NCBI GenBank assembly: GCA_903919125.1
Contig: CAIXGS010000044.1
Span: 1 to 51,269 of the forward strand
Direction: 5' to 3'
Origin: an uncultured Spartobacteria bacterium
Lineage (GTDB): Bacteria; Verrucomicrobiota; Verrucomicrobiia; Chthoniobacterales; Chthoniobacteraceae
Length of the DNA: 51,269 bases
Every line of letters begins with the position of its first letter. Position 1 is the first letter of the stretch. A program made the position numbers and the translations under genes. The notes below the pieces were generated by a model, which saw only the letters and a list, made by a program, of their open reading frames with translations, was not told the DNA's origin and searched no databases. Below, one piece after another: positions 44,487 through 50,515 of this stretch.

Positions 44487-44519
44487 TAAAAAAACCGCCG
44501 GTCCATCAGGACGGGCGGT
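44487..44519 (-). terminator. Intrinsic terminator ending the putative RNA
   Basis: On the minus strand: outer arms ACCGCC and GGCGGT with inner GTCC/GGAC closing a four-base loop, followed by seven or eight U. It lies about 47 bp before the ATG of the arm-domain gene at 44440, so it is either the end of an RNA or an attenuator in the leader of that gene. Confidence 0.8.
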
Positions 44520-44747
44520 ATTGAAGCTCCGGGAGATTTTGGCGTACCAACGGATTTTACTCCGTCGCACATCGGTCCATTTCTGAACCAAACCACCGTG
44601 GGGATCTCCGCCGGATCTCCGCCCTCGGTTGGCAGCCTGCGGTTTGACCCGCATGCATTCCTGATGCTGGTTACGACCTTAATGAGACGCATTGGTTTTG
44701 GGCAACCAAGATCTGTGTCATAGCAGGAAAGCGTCGGACAGCTTCGG
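44487..44747 (-). ncRNA. Predicted structured RNA of unknown class
   Basis: Read on the minus strand. A closing helix is formed by AGCTTC at 44740-44745 and GAAGCT at 44523-44528 (plus two G-U pairs), enclosing about 220 nt. Inside are three clean hairpins: TTGGTT/AACCAA (44692-44709), TGCGG/CCGCA (44638-44653) and ACGGA/TCCGT (44550-44565). A perfect tandem duplication of 11 bases lies at 44602-44612 and 44613-44623. The intrinsic terminator follows directly. I compared it by eye with tmRNA, RNase P RNA, 6S RNA and SRP RNA and saw no match. Structure was not computed. Confidence 0.5.
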
Positions 44748-44908
44748 GGAGGGCGCCTTCGTGCGCCAGATGGCAACAGTCTGAGGCCGGGGAGCGCTCA
44801 AGAGAGGCCACCTCTACAGGCGGAGGGAGCCACAACAGCCCCTCGAAGCGTGCTACTGCCCCAATGTTTGCGCTGGTGGTCAGACCATGCCGTGCGCCAG
44901 GTGTAATC

Positions 44909-45412
44909 TCACTGTAAGAACTTAATTAAATAAACCGTGGTTTTATCCCAAGAGATCGGTGCTGAGTAACTTGGATTTGCGTAAGTGGTGGCCACGCCTG
45001 TTTGTGTCCCAGCGTAGCTTCCAAACCCTGTGGGGCGGAGTGACGATTGCCCTTGGTAAACAGTGGTCCCGCCGCCTCCAAAATTCATCAACCCTCCGTT
45101 TACGGTTTGCCGATCGACAATCATGGCAGCCTCAGCTTGGTACTTCCTGCCAGATGCTGCGATCTCCGCGTTCATATACTGAGGATATTGTTCCACAGTT
45201 AACTCGCCCACCACAGCATACGGCCTGTCAGGAAGGCCTTTGTAGATCGGAAATCCTTTGTGCATTGAGACAAACCCTCCAGGAGCAGTAGGCCAATTGC
45301 GCTGCGCCCCCATATAGGGAATGAAGTTCTTTATGGCACAACCCGTTAATGTAAATGCGACAGTCAAAAAGACGGCTGTTGTCTGGAAAAAATGAGTTTT
45401 GAGTTTGAGCAC
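44909..45412 (-). CDS. Small lipoprotein of unknown function
   Basis: 167 aa. The signal peptide MLKLKTHFFQTTAVFLTVAF ends in a lipobox, LTGC, with Cys25 as the expected lipidated residue, so it should be anchored in a membrane facing the periplasm or cell surface. The mature protein is glycine- and tyrosine-rich (GGLMNFGGGGTTVYQGQSS, GSYAGTQTGVATTYANPS) with an internal YAVVGELTVEQYPQYMNAEI reminiscent of a small beta-sheet domain. No family was recognised. The 468-bp region downstream on the same strand contains the predicted RNA. Confidence 0.7.
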   Translation of the reverse strand: MLKLKTHFFQTTAVFLTVAFTLTGCAIKNFIPYMGAQRNWPTAPGGFVSMHKGFPIYKGLPDRPYAVVGELTVEQYPQYMNAEIAASGRKYQAEAAMIVDRQTVNGGLMNFGGGGTTVYQGQSSLRPTGFGSYAGTQTGVATTYANPSYSAPISWDKTTVYLIKFLQ

Positions 45413-45516
45413 TTCGCGGAAACCTTAGCTAATGCTGCAAGTTGAAGGCAAGCACCTTAAAGGGGGGTTCAGCATGATGATGCACTGCAAGTTGCTCCTT
45501 GTGGCTATTTTGAATT

Positions 45517-45759
45517 ATGGAAAAACCAAAATCTAATTTACAAGCGTGGGCTGCGCTCGCCGTTGTAATGTTACTGTGGGCAACTCAAGATAAAAAAGTT
45601 TCAGAAGCCCACTTCAATTCAAGGGACGAATACTACTGCTCTGTAATAAACAGCATTGGACAGCGCGCTCGCGAGGCTGAGAATAAAGCGGACAGCCTCG
45701 CATCGAAAGTGCGTGATCTAGAGAATGACGTTGACCGTTTAAAGCGCACTTTGCGATAG
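45517..45759 (+). CDS. Small membrane-anchored coiled-coil protein
   Basis: 80 aa. Residues 8-23 (LQAWAALAVVMLLWAT) form one hydrophobic segment. From about residue 45 a heptad-like coiled coil runs to the end (QRAREAENKADSLASKVRDLENDVDRLKRTL). Such N-anchored coiled-coil proteins are common but not diagnostic. There is no clear operon partner. Confidence rests on the combination of membrane anchor and heptad pattern. Confidence 0.5.
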   Translation: MEKPKSNLQAWAALAVVMLLWATQDKKVSEAHFNSRDEYYCSVINSIGQRAREAENKADSLASKVRDLENDVDRLKRTLR

Positions 45760-45816
45760 CCCGAAAGCTCCGCCCGCGTGGACAGCTTTGCATTAAACCT
45801 CTATTGGCGCTGGGCG

Positions 45817-46275
45817 TTAAAACGCGCTTGTGTTAGCGAGGCAAACGGCAAGCCATTGGACTAGCTTTTTCGGCGACTTAGCCACACTCCTCTGCTTCCT
45901 GTGCAACTTCATTCCAATTTGATCCACGTTGCGCCCCAGCGGCCATCCTGGCGTTATACCTCTCGGTACTGAGCCGTGGTTCCGGTAATGCTCCAAACGT
46001 AGCTCACGCTTGAGCAACATCCGCCCCCAGTGGGTTGGGTGTTCCTGTCTGACCGCATCGATTTCCTGAACCGTAAGGCGGGTTTCTCGGGCCGCATCCT
46101 TTATTGCGGCGGCATACACGCTCCGCTCCACTGAGGGGGTAGACCAGGCGGTGACGGAGGTCTTTTCCTTTTGGTTTTCGCCCCGTTTAGACTTAGCCAA
46201 ACAAAGATGAATCCAGACGGACACAAGGGGAGAAACAAGGGGAGTGAGAGTCACCGTATTCTGTAAGTTGTTCAT
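45817..46275 (-). CDS. Hypothetical protein, weakly supported
   Basis: 152 aa if the ATG at 46275 is used, only nine bases from the tmRNA 3' fragment, which leaves no room for a promoter and makes this start doubtful. The middle part (VYAAAIKDAARETRLTVQEID, HWGRMLLKRELRLEHYRN) reads like real protein with helices, and a start near the internal Met at GRMLLKREL or an upstream non-ATG codon is possible. I do not recognise a family. It lies on the chromosome side of the inferred island boundary. Confidence 0.3.
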   Translation of the reverse strand: MNNLQNTVTLTPLVSPLVSVWIHLCLAKSKRGENQKEKTSVTAWSTPSVERSVYAAAIKDAARETRLTVQEIDAVRQEHPTHWGRMLLKRELRLEHYRNHGSVPRGITPGWPLGRNVDQIGMKLHRKQRSVAKSPKKLVQWLAVCLANTSAF

Positions 46276-46281
46276 TTACAG
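46261..46281 (-). other. Small hairpin next to the tmRNA fragment
   Basis: CTGTAA and TTACAG form a six-base stem with a nine-base loop directly downstream of the tmRNA 3' end on the minus strand. It may be a remnant of the native terminator region; no U-run follows. Confidence 0.4.
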
Positions 46282-46283
46282 AG

Positions 46284-46345
46284 TGGTGGAGGCGAGGGGA
46301 GTTGAACCCCTGTTTCGCCTACAGGCATCCCCATATGTCCACCAA
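46284..46345 (-). tRNA. 3'-terminal fragment of tmRNA gene, inferred attachment site
   Basis: On the minus strand the sequence ends AGGGG-TTCAACT-CCCCT-CGCCTCC-A-CCA: a T-stem/T-loop with TTCAACT as in bacterial tmRNA, then an acceptor 3' strand CGCCTCC and encoded CCA (TGG at 46284-46286). The upstream part (ATATGGGGATGCC) also resembles the region before the T-arm in tmRNA. The remaining ~300 nt of a tmRNA are absent; the integrase gene occupies that position. Hence it is the displaced 3' end left by site-specific integration. A tRNA origin is possible but the T-loop favours tmRNA. Confidence 0.7.
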
Positions 46346-46422
46346 TATCTGATTTTGTTGCACTTACGCAATCATGGATCTCTCTGGACACCCCGGGACT
46401 GTACTAGTATAAGTACTACACC

Positions 46423-47565
46423 ATGGCCTTCGTTTTCAAGCGTCCTCACTCCCGGTACTACCACGCAGGCTTCATCGACAAAAACGGAAAGAGACGCAAC
46501 GCGAGTACAGGAGTCACCAGCAGCAAACAGGCTCAGAAAATTGCCGACGCATACGAGGCAGCGGCAAACAAGCGACGCTCGGCGAAGCAAGTTCGAGATG
46601 TCATAGCGGACCTGCACAAGGAAATTACAGGGGAAGACCTCACCGCTCAGTCCTTCAAGACGTTTTCCGAGGCATGGTTGGTGACAAAGGGGCCCGAGGT
46701 CTCGGCGGCAACCCTAGTGTTTTACAAAAACGCAGTGAACAAGTTTACCCTCTTCCTTGGAGAGAAAGCCAACGAGGACATAACCACGATCACGCAAGAA
46801 GACATCACCCGGTTTCGCAACCAAGAGGCCAAAACGCTCGCATCTAAGACCGTCAACCACGATCTCAAGTGCCTGAAAATGCTCTTTAAGGCAGCTCGCA
46901 GAGACCGAGTTATCAGTGATGACCCATCGGAGTTTGTTAAGACTGCCAAAAGGACGCAGCCCACAACAAGACGACCGTTTACAACCGAAGAATTACAAAA
47001 GGTGCTAGCTGCGGCTGATGACGAGTGGCAAAGCCTTATTCGGTTTGGATTATACACTGGCCAGAGACTTGGAGATCTGGCGGCCCTCACCTGGCAGAAC
47101 GTCGATCTGGAACGCGCCGAGCTACGAATCACAACGCAAAAAACGTCAAAATCTCTGATTCTTCCCCTCCCCCCACATCTTCTAGAGCGCCTCAAAGAGG
47201 CGGTTGGAAACAAAGTGACAACGGGGCCGATTCACCCCTCCGCATACGAGTCCTGGAAGCAATCAGGAAAGACCTCAACGATTTCAAGCCAGTTCGTCAA
47301 CCTACTGGCAAAGGCCGGTCTGAGAAAAAGGAAACCTCACAGAAAATCTGCAAATGCTCCGGGACGCGGAGTTGGCAGCAGTACGGGCGGCCTGAGTTTC
47401 CATTGCCTGCGTCATACGGCTGTCAGCATGATGAAGGATGCGGGCATACCAGAGGCGGCCGTCATGGAACTGGTTGGCCACGACAGCGAACAAATGAGCG
47501 CCCATTACACGCACGTGGGGCGAGACGCCTTGAAAAAAGCTGCAGAATCGCTGCCTGTGCTGTAG
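46423..47565 (+). CDS. Tyrosine-type site-specific integrase
   Basis: 380 aa. An N-terminal arm-like domain (FKRPHSRYYHAGFIDKNGKR) and a core-binding domain (AWLVTKGPEVSAATLVFYKN) precede the catalytic domain. Catalytic residues are visible: the first Arg in LYTGQRLGDLAAL, His-x-x-Arg in HCLRHTAVSMM, His in LVGHDSEQM and the nucleophilic Tyr in SAHYTHVG. It should catalyse integration and, with a partner, excision of the island at the tmRNA 3' end. No excisionase gene is recognised in the window; the free-standing arm protein at 44153 lies outside the island boundary. Confidence 0.93.
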   Translation: MAFVFKRPHSRYYHAGFIDKNGKRRNASTGVTSSKQAQKIADAYEAAANKRRSAKQVRDVIADLHKEITGEDLTAQSFKTFSEAWLVTKGPEVSAATLVFYKNAVNKFTLFLGEKANEDITTITQEDITRFRNQEAKTLASKTVNHDLKCLKMLFKAARRDRVISDDPSEFVKTAKRTQPTTRRPFTTEELQKVLAAADDEWQSLIRFGLYTGQRLGDLAALTWQNVDLERAELRITTQKTSKSLILPLPPHLLERLKEAVGNKVTTGPIHPSAYESWKQSGKTSTISSQFVNLLAKAGLRKRKPHRKSANAPGRGVGSSTGGLSFHCLRHTAVSMMKDAGIPEAAVMELVGHDSEQMSAHYTHVGRDALKKAAESLPVL

Positions 47566-47680
47566 TCTCTCCATCTTGGGCGATTAGGGTGGCGAAAGGA
47601 GTAAGGCCGCCGCGCTCAATGGTTGACGGGAAACCGCAAAAGTACCCCAGCTCAGCGCAGTAACTGCGAAAACGCCTAAG

Positions 47681-48202
47681 ATGAATCTAAAAAACGTGCT
47701 GTTGGAAGTTAATGCGATGGCAGCGGATGGCATTATTGACCGGTACGCCATAGGGGGCGCTGTGGGCGCGACATTTTACCTCGAGCCAGTTGCAACTCTC
47801 GACATAGACATATTCATCTCATTTAAGCCCCAAACGGGGAGTTTGTTGATAAGCCCAGAGCCCTTGTACAAATATCTCACTGAGAGAGGGGCACGCATCG
47901 AGGGCGAGTACTTGATCATCGCGGATTGGCCTGTTCAATTTTTGCCCCCAACCGGTCCACTGGTAGAAGAGGCGCTTGAGGAAGCCGTTGATGTAAATGT
48001 TGAAGAAGTAAGAACAAGGGTGTTCACTGCGGAACATCTTGCTGCGATCGCCCTGCAAATAGGTCGGCCGAAAGACAAAGCGCGACTGTTGCAATTCCTA
48101 GAATCCGGCACACTGGACGTAGAGCGCTTCCAGCAAGTTCTTGAACGCCACGCGCTCCTAAAGGTTTGGAAAAAATTTGAACAACAATTTCTTGAGTTAT
48201 GA
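47681..48202 (+). CDS. Nucleotidyltransferase-fold protein, possible toxin-antitoxin component
   Basis: 173 aa. The N-terminal half has the nucleotidyltransferase signature DRYAIGGAVGATFYLEPVATLDIDIF, with the GG and D-x-D (LDIDIF) positions intact, as in AbiEii/MNT-type proteins. The remainder is helical (AEHLAAIALQIGRPKDKARLLQFLE, HALLKVWKKFEQQF). Full AbiEii toxins are nearly twice as long, so this is a short form. Its stop overlaps the start of a 64-aa gene as ATGA, the arrangement of coupled two-gene systems. Which of the two would be toxic cannot be told from sequence. It lies right behind the integrase. Confidence 0.72.
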   Translation: MNLKNVLLEVNAMAADGIIDRYAIGGAVGATFYLEPVATLDIDIFISFKPQTGSLLISPEPLYKYLTERGARIEGEYLIIADWPVQFLPPTGPLVEEALEEAVDVNVEEVRTRVFTAEHLAAIALQIGRPKDKARLLQFLESGTLDVERFQQVLERHALLKVWKKFEQQFLEL

Positions 48203-48393
48203 CCTTTGAAATCGCGCAGATTATCAAGAGTAAAGAAGCATTTAGGAAGCAGTTAGCGGCACGTCCGGTAGCTGAGAAGCTGCGTGTCTTGGAGGAATTG
48301 CGCAAGCGGGCTATAGCGATTGCAGCGAGTCGCGAGGAAATGAAGCAGAGAACAGCCGTCGCGACGTCGCCATCGGCGCTTTTTACAGCGTGA
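48199..48393 (+). CDS. Small helical partner of the nucleotidyltransferase
   Basis: 64 aa, starting inside the stop codon of the nucleotidyltransferase gene. It is helical and charged (FEIAQIIKSKEAFRKQLAAR, RPVAEKLRVLEELRKRAIAI) and lacks a DNA-binding motif that I can recognise. Size, position and coupling resemble antitoxins or partner proteins of nucleotidyltransferase modules, but no family was identified. Confidence 0.65.
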   Translation: MTFEIAQIIKSKEAFRKQLAARPVAEKLRVLEELRKRAIAIAASREEMKQRTAVATSPSALFTA

Positions 48394-48473
48394 TCAAGCC
48401 CTCCCAAACGGCCCAACTCCTCCAAGGTTCGTTCTACGGCCCAAACGGACCATTTTGAACCTCGGCTCTAGGA

Positions 48474-49466
48474 CTAAGCTGCCTCAACGGCTTTTCCTGA
48501 TGCCTCCATGTGTTCAGGCAAAAGGGCAACGTGTTTCCAGCCGTGCGTCGAGGTTCCAGAGTCCGTCTTGATGTCGTGGCGCAGGCGTAGCTGGAACCGC
48601 TCGTAAATCAGTTCTCCTGCTGAGGTCTTGAAGACGGAATACTCAGCCTTGGGAAGATTGTTTCGATCGCAATAAACGGCATAGGCAAGATAGGCCTCAC
48701 TGGCGCTCATCAAGGCACCTTCCTGCCGTGCCACTGCACTTTTGATAAACAACTGCGGCGAGGGCTCAAGCAATGCCAGAACACGCTTGCCTTCAATGTA
48801 GCGCGTTTGACCGTTGGCGCCTTCGAAGAATCGCTGGTCAGTCTCAAGCACGGTTTTGGCCTTGTTCACGATTCGATTCAGAACCGAAGGACGCCTGTGT
48901 TCAGTGAAAAGCAGCCTCGTATCCGCGAAAGGTTCCAACGCCTCCCCGCATTTCACAAGGTAGTTGCTCAGTAGAAGCTCGACCTTGCTGTCGCTTGTTG
49001 GGCAAAAAGCGTCGACTCTCGGATCGTAGAACCAGAAGCCGTCGCCGGGACAGTACACCATCCGATGCCCTAATCTCTTTTCACCAGAGAGGATGGCGGC
49101 GAAGAAATCCTCGTTGAGAATCAGGGGAATCTCCACCTGAGCGCCATGAAGGTTCGGCTTGGTTTCATTGAAAAACGCCCTTCCAAATCGCCGGACAGCC
49201 TCTGGAAATCTCACCTGGAACCACTCATTGGGGGTTCTGGGTTCATGATCCATCTCTGAACCAAGTTTACGGACTCGGTTGAACCATTGGTCCATGCCGG
49301 CAATGTCCTCTGGGATTGAGCTGATCGTGCGCAGAATACCGAGGATTCGCTCACTCTCCCTCCAGCGTTGAGTCATCTCAGCCCTCAAACACTCAGCAGC
49401 TTCAGCCTCACGCTGTCTGCGAAGCGACTCAGCACTAACCCCGCGTTCAAAATCAAGGTAGCTCAT
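48474..49466 (-). CDS. Island protein of unknown function, possibly primase-like
   Basis: 330 aa. The central part MVYCPGDGFWFYDPRVDAFC and the C-terminal SASEAYLAYAVYCDRNNLPK with GELIYERFQLRLRHDI recall the C-terminal regions of phage/plasmid D5-type primases, where a winged-helix part follows, but the helicase motifs (Walker A/B) of that family are absent. The N-terminus is a helical, charged stretch (ESLRRQREAEAAECLRAEMTQ). The primase link is a guess from sequence flavour. It follows the 137-aa gene on the same strand by 22 bp. Confidence 0.6.
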   Translation of the reverse strand: MSYLDFERGVSAESLRRQREAEAAECLRAEMTQRWRESERILGILRTISSIPEDIAGMDQWFNRVRKLGSEMDHEPRTPNEWFQVRFPEAVRRFGRAFFNETKPNLHGAQVEIPLILNEDFFAAILSGEKRLGHRMVYCPGDGFWFYDPRVDAFCPTSDSKVELLLSNYLVKCGEALEPFADTRLLFTEHRRPSVLNRIVNKAKTVLETDQRFFEGANGQTRYIEGKRVLALLEPSPQLFIKSAVARQEGALMSASEAYLAYAVYCDRNNLPKAEYSVFKTSAGELIYERFQLRLRHDIKTDSGTSTHGWKHVALLPEHMEASGKAVEAA

Positions 49467-49488
49467 GGCATTTGCTCACACGCCGATT

Positions 49489-49902
49489 CTATAGGACTTT
49501 TTCACTGAATTGGAATGTGCCGGATGGAAGCAATTTGCTTACTACTGAAAACGGATTTTCGTGTTTAGCGTTTTTAATCGTTTCCACAATCGCATCAGCT
49601 TCTTGATCTATCAATTTATCAGTATCTAGCTTCCCGACCTCATCTTTCAGAGAAGCGAGGTCATCTCCGAATATCCTCACCAGATCAGCGATCAACTCAG
49701 TGCTGGAACCTTCTTCAAAAGAATAGTTTTTAGCGAGTTTGTACTGATAATAGCTTTTATTCGGCCACAGGACATCCCAGGTGATCCGAAGTGTTGTTTC
49801 GCCGGTTTGAGGATCGACCTTTTCAATCAGTTTTGAGAAGACAACGTGATATTTTCCAGCGGGAACAGTGTATAGTGGTATGTTTTCGAGTTCTATTTTC
49901 AT
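49489..49902 (-). CDS. Island protein of unknown function
   Basis: 137 aa. A beta-rich N-terminal part (PAGKYHVVFSKLIEKVD, PQTGETTLRITWDVLWPNKS) is followed by a helical part (STELIADLVRIFGDDLASLK). The combination resembles small phage or island DNA-metabolism proteins, but no family was recognised. Its ATG at 49902 faces an XRE regulator across an AT-rich 118-bp region with two palindromes, so it is probably the first gene of the regulated minus-strand operon. Confidence 0.6.
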   Translation of the reverse strand: MKIELENIPLYTVPAGKYHVVFSKLIEKVDPQTGETTLRITWDVLWPNKSYYQYKLAKNYSFEEGSSTELIADLVRIFGDDLASLKDEVGKLDTDKLIDQEADAIVETIKNAKHENPFSVVSKLLPSGTFQFSEKVL

Positions 49903-49919
49903 GATTATTTAACCTTTCA

Positions 49920-49932
49920 TATAATGATTATA
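49920..49932. promoter_or_regulatory. Palindrome TATAATGATTATA between divergent island genes
   Basis: A perfect 13-bp palindrome with a central G, 17 bp upstream of the 49902 start codon. The left half reads TATAAT, so it may be a -10 element, an operator, or both. Confidence 0.4.
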
Positions 49933-49989
49933 TAAAACCCTCGGTGAGATTGCAAAATAAATCCAGCTGAAATGTAATCTTTATTTACA

Positions 49990-50013
49990 AATCATCCGAT
50001 TTCGGAGATGATT
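49990..50013. promoter_or_regulatory. Inverted repeat before the XRE-type regulator
   Basis: AATCATC and GATGATT separated by ten bases, ending seven bases before the ATG at 50021 and overlapping the GGAG ribosome-binding region. The position suits an autoregulatory operator or an mRNA hairpin that hides the start. Confidence 0.4.
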
Positions 50014-50020
50014 GGGTTAT

Positions 50021-50428
50021 ATGAAAAGACTATCAACAGAAATTATTACACGAAGGAAAACGCTTCGATTAAAGGGCAAGGAACTCTCAAAACGGGCCTG
50101 TGTGCCTGAAACTCTAGTGTCAGGGCTTCAAAACGACTCACGCAAGATCGGTGAAATTCAGGCCACTAGGATTGGCAAAGCATTAGGTTTATCAGGGAAT
50201 GACCTCCTGGAGTTCGTTTATCTAGCATTAAACGAATCAAAAGGGCGATTGTTGAACTCATCGAAGCTCTACTGCGCTGAAATCCTCAACTACCTTCCCA
50301 ATTTAATCGCTATTTATGGAATAACGGCAGAGGAGATTGCGGATGCTGCAATTCTTGAAGAAGGGATCAAGCTCAGCCTTAAGAGCGGAAGCACAGCAAC
50401 AGTGAGTGCCCTTGTGGTTTTGAATTAA
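50021..50428 (+). CDS. XRE-family HTH transcriptional regulator
   Basis: 135 aa from the ATG at 50021; an in-frame TTG three codons earlier is less likely. The N-terminal helix-turn-helix reads IITRRKTLRLKGKELSKRAC, then PETLVSGLQNDSRKIGEIQATRIGKALG, typical of Cro/C1-type repressors. The C-terminal ~65 residues are helical (IYGITAEEIADAAILEEGIK) and probably mediate dimerisation or ligand binding. It is divergent from the 49489-49902 gene and flanked by palindromes, so it probably controls that region. Confidence 0.72.
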   Translation: MKRLSTEIITRRKTLRLKGKELSKRACVPETLVSGLQNDSRKIGEIQATRIGKALGLSGNDLLEFVYLALNESKGRLLNSSKLYCAEILNYLPNLIAIYGITAEEIADAAILEEGIKLSLKSGSTATVSALVVLN

Positions 50429-50460
50429 AAATGAAAAACGGCCCGTTTAACCTAAAAGAA

Positions 50461-50488
50461 AGCCCCAAGACTCTCACATCCTGGGGCT
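50461..50488. other. Hairpin after the XRE gene
   Basis: AGCCCCA and TGGGGCT enclose a 14-base loop. On the minus strand the hairpin is followed by a T-rich stretch, on the plus strand it is not. It may act as a terminator for transcripts from the right. Confidence 0.45.
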
Positions 50489-50515
50489 CACTGAACTCTA
50501 AATACCAACTCTGTT

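Noticed and set aside
44540-44640. tRNA-like stretch with a T-arm-like hairpin and CCA-like end on the minus strand
   Set aside because: No 5' acceptor strand pairs with the proposed 3' strand, the T-loop lacks the TTC consensus and no anticodon arm folds. It fits better as part of the structured RNA.
44441-44776. Upstream extension of the arm-domain ORF (up to 207 codons on the minus strand)
   Set aside because: The frame continues through the predicted RNA and its terminator, the composition is Arg/Pro/Gly-rich and unlike the small protein, and a Met with normal spacing after the terminator exists at 44440. Open frame by chance or because the RNA is GC-rich.
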